Assembly: GCF_009389715.1 (NCBI RefSeq)
Contig: NW_024067666.1
Span: 3,389,001-3,453,000, forward strand
DNA: 64,000 nt
DNA from: Phoenix dactylifera
Taxonomy: Eukaryota > Streptophyta > Magnoliopsida > Arecales > Arecaceae
Direction: 5' to 3'
Shown here: positions 1 to 11,889 of the stretch, piece by piece
How the letters are laid out: every line of letters starts with the position of its first letter
Position numbering within the stretch: the stretch's first letter is position 1
The notes under the pieces: generated by a model
What the model was told of the DNA's origin: nothing
Seen by the model: only the letters and a program-made list of their open reading frames with translations
Database searches by the model: none
Translations under genes and position numbers: made by a program

Positions 1-900
1 TCAGTCTTATCAGAAATAAGTTATTGGCAGTCATAAGATTCTCTTATTTTAAATAATGTCCATAATTGCAAGGAAACTGGTAGTTACAATTGGTAGGAGA
101 TGAGCTCGAAAGTTCAAAAGGTAGAAACTCAGGACTCTTTACTTCATTATATTTATGGGCAATTTCAGATTTTTTGAAAGAATGGAAAAGGGATGTTTCA
201 ATTTTGGACCCAACTCATAAAACTCCTTGCCGTCTTCTTGGACCGCCAATCTGTTTGCTTTACCATTTCTACCTTCCTATGGAATTACTGAGGTTCAATC
301 ATATTTTGTTTCTTCTTTCACCAAAACATTGCTGAACAATACAAAGAATAGGGTAGCTACTAATGAAATTCAGCTCCTGCATTCCAAATTTCCAATGTGA
401 TAACAAAATGACCTAATTTAACCAATTAACCTTTAATATGACACTGTATGTTTGTCTGGCTCTTTCTCACACTATATGCCCTAGACCATTCATCATATGG
501 CAGTCAGAATCTATCTTGGACAGCTTGCTCGGAACTTCTAGACAGCTGCAGGCATAAATGCTACATGAACCTACATGTTTGATTTGTTTGGATATTCTGC
601 AATTTAAGTTAACTTTTCCCTGTTGTTTGATTGTAATGTTTGACATTTTTTGAGGTCAAATAGGATGATATATTGTCGAACCATAATAGTATTACGATAA
701 AGGCTTGCTCACTTTTCTTTTATCTAGCTGGAGATTCATATCTTGCTCTCTTCTTCATGACAATTTCCTTTTCCAAGTCTGCTATCGTGGCATCAGTTGT
801 TTTCGTTCTTGCTTTTTACGTTCATTAAGTGATTATTTGACTTGTTCTCTTGTGATTTCTTCCTAGTTAAATGTTTTCACTATGCCATGTTGCAATCCAG
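1..900 (+). other. Intron of the ATP synthase gamma gene (3' part)
   Basis: I see no coding exon here. The stretch is AT-rich and ends in a pyrimidine-rich run and an AG acceptor at 899-900, directly before the first recognisable gamma-subunit exon. That exon begins in mid-codon, so at least one earlier exon must lie before the window. An 81-codon open frame at 90-335 resembles nothing known to me and is probably chance. Confidence 0.6.
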
Positions 901-3839
901 GTGTTGATGTGAAGAAGAATGTTATTGTGACTATCACCTCTGACAAAGGTCTTTGTGGGGGCATCAATTCTACATCAGTCAAAATCAGCAAGTCTCTTTA
1001 CAAATTGATTTCCGGTACTGTGAAGATAATTGTATGCTTTGGTAGCTTCTTTTTTTATGATAACTTTATTCTCAGTTTTTTTGTGTTTTGCTATTAGGTC
1101 CTGAAAAAGAAACAAGATATGTTTTATTGGGAGAAAAAGGGAAGGTTCAAATGGTACGTGACTCAAAGAGTAGCATTGAGATGACCATAACTGAGTTGCA
1201 GAAGAATCCGCTAAATTATACTCAGGTCAGTGTACTGATTATGATTATTATGTTGCAAGAAATTTGTAGAATTTGCATTATTTTGATTCTTGTCTTGTTA
1301 GGTTGCTACATCTAGGTTTTGTCATAGAATGATAATGCATTATCATTGCCTTGATATTTTCATTTTACTATATCTTCACATGGGATGTTCCATTTTTCGT
1401 GGTTTCCTTGTGTTGAAAATTTGTTCTTTTGAAAAGAAATGTTCTAAGTCACAAATTCACTTTTGGTGGCATTAGATATTCCAATTACATGCAAGACCAG
1501 GGAGGTGAAAAATAAGATGGTGTGAGCCTGGCTCAAACAGGTCCCATATATTAGATGCCCAGATCCAACTAAAAAGCCAATAACTGAGCTTGGGCCTATT
1601 TAAGCTTGGCATATGCTTGACAATTGAAATTTGCCGATTAGACATTTGAACTCAATGCGTAGTTTTCTCTTCTCAAGAAAAAAAAAGAGAACTTAATGTG
1701 TAGTTTGGGTGGAAAGGCTGAGCCGCTTAAGCCTAACCTGAAATCCAGGATACCATTCCTAAGCTTGGTCATTCAACACCGGCATATATTTGTCAATCCA
1801 AATTTTGCTCTCTCTTAAGAAATAGAAACATGCAAGGCTCGCAATCTCAATTGTGGATCCTATACCGGTACCATGTTGGGGCAATGTCGGTGCATGCAGT
1901 ACGGGATTTGGTTCTGGGTGCACTGACACTTGGTATTGTCCTCCATAGTGGTATTGTCCTGTGAACCTTGGGAGGATGTTAACTTTAACGAGGTTGTCAA
2001 CTCCAAAAACTGTAGATGGTCCTAAGGTCATGCAGTGATAATTCAAATAAAAGAAGCTTAGTATATCATTTCAGGAAAAAGCTCGAAAATTAGCTTTTCC
2101 CATTGGAGGTTGCATTTTTTTCCCTCCCAGAAAGTTCGTTGCTACCTTATTCTTTATGGAAACTCGGCAATATTCTTTTTAGTCATTTTGGTTCTTGACA
2201 TTTTATGATGTGCATGCTTTGAGATAGCTTTTGGTAACTGACAATATAGCCCTGTAATATAAATGCATGATAAATCTGAAACACTTATGACTACAAATGT
2301 GTTGCTAAAATTTCTTTCTTCTTGTTGGCCATCTTCTCATTGTCTGTTGTCAGGTTTCTGTTCTTGCTGATGATATTCTAAAGAATGTTGAATATGAGGC
2401 CTTGAGGATCGTTTTTAACAAGTTCCATTCTGTCGTCTCATTTCTTCCAACAGTTTCAACCATACTATCTCCTGCGGTGATTGGAGCTTTCTTTGTTACT
2501 GCTTTCACACATCTTAACCCTAACATAATTGAGCAAAGATAAATGCTATACTTCATACTGCATGCAGGTAGCGGAGAGAGAGTCAGAATCAGGTGGTAAG
2601 CTTGGTGATTTGGACTCATATGAAATAGAAGGGGGTGAATCGAAAGCTGAAGTGCTTCAGAATCTAGCAGAGTTCCAGTTCTCTTGTGTATGCCTTATCT
2701 CTTCACAAGCTTAAGCATTATACATTATATAAAATGCATCTTATAGTTCATCTCTTTTCATTTTGTATAGAACTGTTTCAGTCATCTCCTAGGCTCATAC
2801 AAGGACAAGGATGATGATGTTTAGAATCTGGTTTTTCAGAAATTTAAATTAGTTTAAGAGAAGCTGTTCAAAATGGGTTCTATTGGATTGGGCGGTGGAT
2901 GTGAAAAATGTTAGGAGTGGCGTAGTCATATTATGAAAATGGGTAATGCTAAGTCAGCTATGTTGCGATCTCCCCTTGCTGAAGGATAGATATGCTGGTA
3001 CTTTTAGGAACAAAGGTGGGAAAAGTCAATGACTGTCTGAAGAATCAAATGGCAGGTATTAGAAGCAGGGTCTACAATAGCAAATTTAGCATAAGTAACT
3101 GGAAGAGTATTTGGGTATATTGAAGACCACCACCAAAAGAAATAATGAGCATCAACTTTAATGCTGCTTCTAGCATAGAAGGGTTTGTTGCTACCATGGA
3201 ATTTATATGTCGTGATTAGAGAGGAAGGCCAATCTTTGTAATAGCTGATTTTGGAGATCTGTGCAGTGAGACAAGCCCGCTTGGGCCAAGCAGGAAGGAT
3301 ATGGAAATATTTAGGCCAAATTAGATGCTATGTTGATTGTTGGACATATAAATGGTCAATATACCTTTGGCTGCCGGAGAGATTTTCTTGCCTATTTTGC
3401 TTCGTCATTTGGTGGCAAAGTTTTGGGTTTTCATCAGTGTCCTATATCTAGAGAGAAGCAAAATGGCTGTATATTCAGTGACTAATTTTGAAAGGTTTGA
3501 AAATGTGCATGTCGTTGGTACAGTTTTTTCTAGCGAGCCTGTACTGAATTTTTCTGTCAGAAATGATTCTTAAGAGTTTACTATTAGCTCTCGGATCATT
3601 TATGTTGTAAGCTTGCTTGCTGTACTCTGTTAAGTTCTACATGATCCATTGGTGATGACTAGTCATGCATTAGTTGTGTCGTGACTGTGCTACTTGGATT
3701 CTAAAGATCCCTGTTGTGGCAGGTTATGTTCAATGCTGTCCTGGAAAATGCATGCAGTGAATTGGGAGCAAGAATGTCGGCCATGGATAGCTCCAGCAGG
3801 AATGCTGGCGAAATGCTTGACCGCCTCACCCTCACTTAT

Positions 3840-3903
<64 letters not shown>

Positions 3904-4041
3904 CCCCAAGTTTACAGTTTTGATGCCAAAACTTGAGTGCTGACACCACCCTTTTTAAAACCTATCCAAAGGACCCGTCAAGCATCAATTACGACGGAGC
4001 TCATCGAGATCATATCAGGAGCATCAGCTCTCACTGGCTAG
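901..4041 (+). CDS. ATPC: Mitochondrial ATP synthase F1 gamma subunit, C-terminal part (5' end outside window)
   Basis: This is the rotor shaft of mitochondrial F1-ATPase: it turns inside the alpha3-beta3 ring and couples proton flow to ATP synthesis on the matrix face of the inner membrane. Six exons are visible: 901-1014, 1098-1225, 2354-2476, 2568-2687, 3723-3844 and 3972-4041. All have GT/AG borders and matching phases, giving about 225 residues. Family motifs are clear: [11 protein letters not shown] in the first exon, the [11 protein letters not shown] segment, [19 protein letters not shown], and the C-terminal helix [17 protein letters not shown], which sits in the catalytic hexamer. 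It stops at TAG 4039-4041 after ALTG, as in other plants. The transit peptide and N-terminal helix lie upstream of the window. The last intron (3845-3971) is short and filled by a CT microsatellite. I see no frameshift or internal stop, so the gene looks functional. Confidence 0.95.
3846..3900 (+). repeat. (CT)n microsatellite in the last gamma-subunit intron
   Basis: About 27 uninterrupted CT units begin right after the GT donor of a 127-base intron and end before a run of six C. The tract takes up nearly half of this intron and is pyrimidine-rich on the transcribed strand. It is likely to vary in length between individuals. Confidence 0.95.
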
Positions 4042-4495
4042 ATTCGAGTTCAAGAGTTGCTTTCTTTTTTTTTTTTTCCATGTGCTTTCTGATGTTCCTT
4101 AAGATTATTCTGCGTCAAGATTTTGCAATAATTGGCCCAGATATTGACGAAGTCATGGGAGTAATATGTTCCTCTTGCTCTACAGTACATTCCTAATGGG
4201 ATTGACCAATTCTTTGGTTTGTGCGGTTATTCCAATGATTGTTCATTAAAAGTCTTCAGCATGCAGTTAGGCAGGGCTTTTTACTTGCATTACTGCATGT
4301 TTGGATAATTACCAAACAAAAGTTGTTCCTCAACCGCGGCAAGCAATCAAACGTTTCATCTGAGAAGAATGGTGGCTGGGCCCGGCATTATCTGAAACCA
4401 TCGGACCAATTTTAGCAGCTGGTCTGAACCCTGGTCACGGTTATAGCACTTGTGGATGAGTACCGGTCGAGGTATTGTTTAATCATAAAATCCTT

Positions 4496-4900
4496 TGTTT
4501 TTTTATTGATGATAAGGGAGGCAATACCACCCGGCTTTTGTTAAAAAGCAGCAGCAAACGGAGTACAAGTAGAGGAGAAAAGAAAAGTTGCTTCTAAGTA
4601 GGATTGTCAAGTCATTTGATGGTGTGTAACTGGAAACAACCCAGCTCTTTGAGGACAGGTCTCGCAAGTCTTTTGGCATGCATGCAACTTTTGCGTCTCG
4701 GATGGATGGGTAAAATAATATCGGAGAGAGCAACCCCTTCATCCGAACGTTTTAAACTGATCAGGTTTAGCCAATCTCTTTTAGTCAAATCTCATCCCAG
4801 AGAGTAGAGAAATCCCTGCTCTGTCTTCAATTGTCTAGTCCCCCGTGGGATAGGAGTAGTCTCTAATTTTGCCCTCCCATCTCTGTTGCAGCGAGCCTCA
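4496..4900 (-). mobile_element. Possible LINE 3' end (minus orientation)
   Basis: Read on the minus strand, the stretch ends with a GCCTCCCTTATCATCAATAA-type tail followed by A residues (the T run at 4496-4504 on the plus strand). This is the style of plant L1-type 3' ends. No reverse transcriptase domain is readable upstream, so only a tail or a very decayed copy is present. I could not find a target-site duplication. The rest of 4042-5392 has no gene I can support. Confidence 0.35.
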
Positions 4901-5392
4901 TTTACTAGGCCTATCTATAATGGGCAGAAATTAACGGTCTCTTAGTACCGATGGCAAAATAGAAACGAAAACTGAAGCATCTACAACACAACGAGGATCA
5001 AGTGGAAACACAATACTTCTGTGCATTTGAAAAAAGAAATCAATTAGAACAAGATGAAGAAATTTTGTGCCTCAAATGCAATGCATTATGATTCAGGCCC
5101 AAAACGCCCAAACAGTAATTGGAGCCCTACCGTTCTCTCCTTCTAAGACCAATGGGCTTGAAAGCTTCTGGTTTTGGAACACAAGCCTTGTCTCTTGAAG
5201 GACATGCAGCTTGCGGCATTCATGTCTCCCATTTCACTTACATAACTCTTATCCACGGAGCCATTTTCTTCAAAACCTCTTACCTTCCTCCTATCAAACG
5301 CCCCGAAGAGTGAAGAAAAGAACATGAAAGACTCAACAACATCTCTAACAAAAACATGGAAGAAGAAGAAGAAGAAGGCATAGCTGCTCCAG

Positions 5393-7812
5393 TCATCCGG
5401 CGTGGTTGTCGTCGTTGTCTTGCTCTCTCTTGAGGTCGGCCGGTGGCAGGAAGACCTCCATCGACAGACCCCATAGGTTGAATCCCACTTCCTCGATGGT
5501 CCAAATCTCCTCCATTCTCCTCTTGTGATTCACCGACCCCTCCCCATACCGGAACAGCGTGACGCCGGTCTTGCCGGCGTGCGCGATGTTGACGCCATCG
5601 ACGTAGCGGTAGTCCTCGATCACCGACTCCATGCTGGTCTCCCAGAAGATGCTCTCCCCACGGCGGCCGGACTTCATGCGGAGGAGGTGGGAGTCCTCGA
5701 GCTCGATGAGGAGGCCTGTGCGCTGGCTGAAGCAGCCCCAGATGGTGTGATGGATGATTTCGAAGGTGGCGGCGCTGCGCGCCTTGAGAGTCGCTGCGTT
5801 CGCTTCTAGCTTCAGGATGAAGCACTCCTCGCCATGGATGACCTTCTCGCCGATGCACACTGCTTCGGAGAAGAGGTTGGCGGTGGACCTGGGGTCCAAG
5901 CCCTGCCGGTAGAAAGAGTGAAGCAAAAGTATATATGAGGAAACAAATTAAGGACTAGATGCAGTCTCGCTCTTATTAGCTCCAATTTAAAAGGCTCCTA
6001 TTGCTTTATTAGGGAGGGAGCGAGGGATGCAACGACTGTATTCTGTGTGTTGAACTTGGCCAAAATCAAAGCCAGAATAAATAATGTTGACATGCCTATA
6101 GGGTTCCCTACTTTCCTCGGAACATGCATGCATGCACCCCTGTTGAACCACAAACACTTTCGTTGTTGTCCAAATGCCATCTTTCATATTTATATATAAT
6201 TTCCAACTACTATGTTATATATGAGTTTAAAAAATGAAAACCAGTGGTAGAACCTGAAATCGAATGGCATTCTTCACTTCACAATCCAACCTTTCTTTTT
6301 TTTGCGTGTGTTTCCTCACTTAGTTTCATAAAGATTAACCAAACAATATCTCCATAAAATTTCCTGAGTTTTGTACCTCTTTCCCTTTAACTCGCCTACA
6401 TAAAATCTAAAACCAACCACCCAGTCTATATAAAAACTCGAATTAAGGTGCCCAACCTGCAGTGATCGACGCAATGGCCGTGGAGGGCCTCTGGAGGCAT
6501 GCGATTGCTCCGAAGCCGACTGCCTCCATGCCACCTTTCCATCGCTCCCAGCGCTCATCTTGCTGCCGCCCATGATGAGCTCGAAATACCAGAGATCAGG
6601 GCTCTTTTGCCACAAAACATACCCTCCAACCTCGCCATTCCCTTTGGCTTGTGCCTGCACGCTCTCGTCGCCGACGTGGAACTCCGACGCGCTCATCTTC
6701 ACCTTCCCCACGGCATACATGCTGCTTACCGACATCAGCGCTGCCTGCCCTCCCGTCGCTGCAATGTATTGTTGGATGATGTATTTGGCCGTCGACGCTT
6801 GCTTTCAAAACCACAAAACAAGAGAATAATAAAGGTGCCGCATCATAAGTGCTAAAGATTAATTTAAATCCTGTGCTTTCTTTTTTCTTTTTTCCATTTT
6901 TCTATGATCATGATGAGAGATTGCTATGCATTTTAGTCATGAGAATTTATTTTGTTGGACATGTAGATGCCAATTAATCTGTAGTCACATTGCTTGACAT
7001 ATACTAATTTAATTTCCCCTTCTTTCATTACTTTTTTTTCATTTAATAACTACTTGCTTTTAGCTATGACGTAGAGAAGTTATAGCACAAACCCTGTATC
7101 ATGTTCGGCGAAGAAGTATAGGAATAGGATTACCCTTATATTGTCAAAAGAATCTCCGCAAAAACAAAAAGTTGTTTCTTTAGAAAGCCCTGCGAATAGA
7201 GTTCCAACTTAAGGATTTAACGCCCACACATTGTTAATGCTACCAAGAATTCTAATATATGTTTATGATGACGCAAAAGAAGGTTTAAACATGGGGAGAG
7301 ATTAATGAGAGAGAGAGAGGACGGATCCAATAAGAATTATATAGGAACGGATTATAAAGAATAATGACATTTGTTTTCCTATATAAGAAGTTAAGAATTA
7401 ACGTAGAATGAACCAAGATCCATGCAAATGTTGGTTCTAATATTTGTATTAACAAAACCACGACATGCAAATGGTGTTAAAGATATGGAAATGAGTACGT
7501 AAAAGGTTGTGCAGATCTTACAATGGAGCAGTCGCGGATGGAGCGGGTGAATGCTAGGTCATGGGGGAGGGGGCAGGGGATGAGGGGGGAGCCAACGACA
7601 TTGAGAAGGAGCTGCAGCTCGGCGTTGCGGCCGGTGAGCAGGGGCGGAGCCTCGGCGGCCTTGTCGAAGGCCTGAGCCTTGAGCCAGTTCCTCATGTTCT
7701 GCCACCTGGCGCCGCCGGTGCCCATGCCGGCGAACATCTCCTCGGGGATGGGCACCTCGAGCACGGTATCGAGGCCATCCTCGCGATCAAAGTTGGGACA
7801 GAGCTTTCTCAT
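5393..7812 (-). CDS. DUF620 family protein
   Basis: This plant-specific protein family (PF04788) has no established biochemical role. Three exons on the minus strand read 7812-7522, 6801-6457 and 5902-5393, all in phase 0, for 381 residues. I chose the start at 7812 because family members begin MRKLCPNFDREDGL. An in-frame ATG at 7905 would add a low-complexity stretch with runs of His and Arg. Exon 1 holds LDTVLEVPIPEEMF and NAELQLLLNVVGSPLIPCPL. Exon 2 holds TAKYIIQQYIAATGGQAAL and the SMYAVGKVKMSASEF block. Exon 3 holds GLDPRSTANLFSEAVCIGEK and ends with the family C-terminus GLSMEVFLPPADLK. Length and motif order match the family, with no break. There are no membrane segments or signal peptide, so it is probably a soluble cytosolic or nuclear protein; that is inference only. 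Confidence 0.9.
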
Positions 7813-8081
7813 GTGGGGGTGATAAAGGTGGTGGTGGTGGTGGCGGCGGCGGCGGTGGCGGGCAGAGAGAAGCGGGCTCTCAGGGAAGGCCCACCCACCC
7901 TCCACCCGGGCGCAGGGTAACGGCTTTGTTGTTGGACGAAGGCACGGAAGAAGAGGAGGAGGAGGAGGAGGAGGGAGGAGAAGCCATTTTGGGGTTGGTT
8001 GACACCAAGAAAGGCCTCTCCTTGCTTGTAGATGGCTTGTGGACTGGTTTCCTCCTCATACCTATCTTTCAGGGGTTGCAA
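7813..8081 (-). promoter_or_regulatory. 5' leader of the DUF620 gene with a purine/pyrimidine triplet tract
   Basis: The sequence just upstream of the DUF620 start is GC-rich and holds a GGC/GGT triplet run (about 7830-7860) and a GAG/GGA run (about 7941-7980). Both look like leader DNA. The boundary of transcription cannot be read from sequence alone. Confidence 0.35.
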
Positions 8082-10309
8082 ATGAGTATGCCTTTTTACG
8101 TGGCTTTTTGACCACTTGGTCTTGACTCATGGGAAAATTTTGTTAATTTTTCCATGTTTTGCTCAGCATAAAATATTCTGCTAGTTAGGCTGATCAAAAC
8201 CAAATTTCGAAATATTATTTAAAACTAGTTATATATTTCAGCTCATTTTTTATTGAAATAATATATTTAATCTTTAGAAGAAGGGAAATTCTTATTTCAT
8301 AAATTCACCTAGATGCCTGCAGCCTCTTGATTGGACTCTAGGGTTGTGCATTATGCAGTGTTTTGGAGTCAAGAATGCACAACATGGTGAGCTAAGCTTG
8401 ATGCTTGATGCTTGATGCAATATGTTTTTTTGCTATTTGTATATATTTCATCATGCAGATTAACATAGATTTCATCATTTAAACTTCAGTTTCCTGATTC
8501 AAAATTAGATGTCTTTTGTAAAAATTGACATCTTTTGCGACCCGATTTTTTCTTATCTTTTGCTTATGCTTTTGCTTTTGCTTCAGATCCACAATTGGTA
8601 TATCTGAGTTTATTTCAATATAAATCCATTTCTATGATGACAGAGCTTGGCTTTGCCTCTGTTGGCTGAAATTTTACTCAGCAATGTGCAGTCTTCATAC
8701 TTGGACAGATGCATTTGCCCCTGGCATCCCACAGAAAGACTAGGGTAAAAACATAGAAGAGATAGTTCAAAGCATGAGGTTGTTTCTGTCACTTAAAAGG
8801 CATTTTTTTAGATAGGTTTAGATAATAAGGGCATTAGGTGACTTCTAAATGGGAAGTTGGAGGATATGTCTCCTTTTGTCATTTATTAAGATAATGATAT
8901 ATTTTAAGGGACTAAATATATCTCTGTCTGTATTAAAATGAAGATAGGTCATATAAAATTTTTCAGGGCATTAATGTTTCTCATCCTGAACCTTCACAAA
9001 TAGATGGTAAAGTAAGGTTAGATCAATTATCATATCATAGTAATCATCATCGACAAATCTATGATGATGTGTTTGAATCAAAATCTGGGTATGGTTTCTA
9101 TAAAACTCCTGACTGAGATGAGGTAGACTCCTCCATTTTGCATTCTTTAGAGGATCCAAGTGGTGCAAGGAATGTTTCTTCCATGCCAAAATTGAGTAGG
9201 TTCATTAAGATATCTCAGTACTATAGCTTCAGTTTGGTAACCTCATTCGCCTGCAGAAGTTGAGATTGAATTCAAACATGAAATTAATATCAAAGTGTCG
9301 AGTTTCTGGGTCATTAAAACAAGATCAGAGAAATATTTCAAATTTTCTTTTGTATGTTTAGCCTTTCTAATTTTTAGCATAACATTTCCCTCAAAAAAAA
9401 AAAAAAATAGTACAGCATGCCCAATGTTAACTGAATTTATTTTTGTGTTGATTCGTTCCCCAGCTGACGGCGATTTTTCTTAATAAGTTGATTTTCCTTT
9501 TGTCTTGATTTTTCTTTCAGTTACTCTGCTCAAGCTTGTGGAAAAACACTTCAGATAAATTAGAGATTTTATTATCCATAAACTCAGTTTTAGCCCAGCA
9601 GTTGCTCCCCTACTCAAAGTTTTATTTCCATCTACTAAGAAGTGTTTGTTGAGTGTTTGATGTAGTTAATTTAGCTTGGTGGTTCTCCCACGCTGCTAAG
9701 ATATTTTTTTCTAGATGAAAAAGATAAGCAAACTTATTTCATGTCCCTTTTATTGTCAAACTTTTCTCTCGATCTAAAGATTCCTATTCAACCTGATTTA
9801 TCCAATTTGACTAACTCGACCCAATCCAAATTTAACTCAAAAAAAGGTTGAATAATTGGATTGGGATAAGAGGACATAAAAATTGGATTTAGGCTCATCT
9901 TTAATTCAACCCAACCTATCTGAATTGCAGCCCTAATTATAATGGTTTTAAAATAGATCCAACATATTGGGTGCATTGCACGTGCACTATAAAAAAAAAT
10001 AATAACTACAACCCAACTTATATGTTTCCATGTTAGGAAACTTTACAATGTTGTTTTTGTCCTAGAACAATTGTTGTTAACTCATATACAATGTTTTGAT
10101 TAGGACTTACACAAAATTTATTCAAATACATGAAAAATTACGAAGTTAAAACCTAAAGAGATGGCCATTATTTAAGGGTAAAAATTATCAAGCATGTCCA
10201 TATAAAAGAGCATTGTTAGCATCATCTATTCGAACTAATCTTGTGTGATCGCTCAATTAATCTAGCATATTATAACACACAAACCATTTGTGACGTGCTT
10301 CTAGTTGTA
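8082..10309. other. Spacer without recognisable genes
   Basis: This AT-rich DNA has only short, chance open frames. A stretch at about 9780-9980 is made of variants of CCAACCC/GGTTGGG like those at 13585-13790, 14065-14206 and 48827-49147, so it is probably repeat-derived. I recognise nothing else. Confidence 0.5.
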
Positions 10310-10318
10310 GAGTTGAAA

Positions 10319-10791
10319 TTGGATCGGATATTAGAATATTCATATCCATATTTGCTTTATTAGACGAATAGATACAGATGTTAGTCGGATGCAAAAATTT
10401 ATATCCCTATTTTAAATGAATACGAATATAAATCACATACTAAAAATATAGATATAAATACGGATATAAATCGAATAATTAAACTTTATGATCACAGTAT
10501 CAACAATATTACTCAGTGGATAATAAATCAAGTTAATAGCATACTAATATGACCATTTATTTTTTAAAAAAAATTATGAGTGGCATATAAAATTAAATAG
10601 AGTTACAAATCAAATCAGATATTTAGATACGGATCACATAATTTCTATCCATAGTCATATTCATTTTTCTTTGACAGTTATGGGTACGGATATGGATATT
10701 AGTCGGATGCTCAAATTTCTATTTATATTTAGATACAATCGAATACGAAAATAGATACGAATAGATATTATCCAATCCACTCTCATCCTTA
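10319..10791. mobile_element. Mutator-type MITE with 9-bp target duplication
   Basis: A 473-bp AT-rich, non-coding element is bracketed by the 9-bp direct repeat TCTAGTTGT (10310-10318 and 10792-10800). Its ends are imperfect inverted repeats: AGAGTTGAAATTGGATCGG at the left against AAGGATGAGAGTGGATTGG on the reverse strand at the right. The similarity continues inwards as variants of GGATATTCATATCCATATTT. A 9-bp duplication is the hallmark of Mutator-like elements. The inside is full of GATAC/GGATAT variants. Text of the same kind occurs at about 60100-60310, which suggests a family. It has no coding capacity. Confidence 0.7.
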
Positions 10792-10800
10792 TCTAGTTGT

Positions 10801-11889
10801 GACTATTGTTCTAAATCAAGATCTATTTCGGCAACCGATCTATCAAGTATTCCTTTCTCTATGAAACATATGCACTAGACATGATGCATTCTTGGCGACC
10901 ATCCGATGCATGTCTCTCTACTCGATCAATCATATACTTGGATCAAACTCTTCTCAAACACTCCTACAATATATTTATGTTAGGCCAAAGAGAAGGCTAG
11001 CAAGAGCTTTCAAACCCTGGACTCAACAACCACCCCAAACCCCACCACATTGTATTCCTTTCAAATTAGAGAACTAAATATCTATCAACGTCTAAAATGA
11101 CATTCCCGTCCCTAAATCTTCCCATTTCACATTCTTGATATAATTTTTCTATTTATGCGTGACTCGACCTCACGTCACGAACTCTGTAGAATTTTAAGTA
11201 GGATCCTATTGGCTCCCGAGTGACACGATCATGGCCGTTCATATGGTAAAACGGAGGATACAACGGTGGAGATTATTCATACACATTTCTACCGTATTGC
11301 CCCACTTTCCAATATATTTCGCCCATCGGCCCATTGGAAGTCTCGAACACGGCGAGTGCGATATTATATGGGGGAGAACTGGAGGGACGAAAAAAAAATC
11401 TCATCTTTTTTGTTTTCTCTAGGTTTGGATTTTGCTCATAGCTTCCGCTCCTCGATCCATCTGGAATCTGTGTCTGGTCCGGCTGTCGCCGTTCTGGGGT
11501 AAGAACCCCAAAGTCCCTCTCTTTCTCTCGTTCTTCTTTGTTTTCTTTCGATTTGGGCGCTTTATTGCGATGGATTTCGTCCAATGTTGGCCTTTTTAAA
11601 GCCAAGATTGAATATTTTTTGCTTTTACGATCATTTTTTCGTTGCAGTTTGAATTTTAATCGGCTCGGCACGGAAGGATTGATGCTGGATTGATGGGGTT
11701 TACCTGAGATCGGAGTTTTTGTGGTTTCTGCTATCAGCTCTCAAGGCTTCTGCGTGTCTCTGGTTTTATGGAAAATTTTCATCCATGGAGTGTTCCACAT
11801 TGAGGGTTTGCTTGAATTAAAATGATGAATTCTCGGAGGTTCCGGCTCATTGGGTTGGTGTTCGTTTCGTCAAGAGGGGTGAAACATAG
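10801..11889 (+). promoter_or_regulatory. Promoter and 5' leader of the POLAR-like gene, with a probable leader intron
   Basis: No gene is seen up to the POLAR-like start. A good donor (GG|GTAAGAAC at 11499) and acceptor (TTCGTTGCAG ending at 11647) suggest a 149-base intron in the 5' UTR. Several ATGs lie between 11647 and 11890 in other frames, so either they are spliced out or they act as short upstream ORFs. The exact transcription start is not visible. Confidence 0.45.

Noticed and set aside
3846-3936. Coding reading through the CT repeat (SLSLSL)
   Set aside because: The gamma-subunit frame is spliced from 3844 to 3972; the repeat is intronic.
5280-5858. 192-codon minus-strand frame over DUF620 exon 3
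   Set aside because: It is a shifted frame of the DUF620 exon with Arg/His/Pro-rich translation.
7813-7905. Upstream start for the DUF620 protein
   Set aside because: The extension is low complexity and absent from the family, whose N-terminus is MRKLCPNF.
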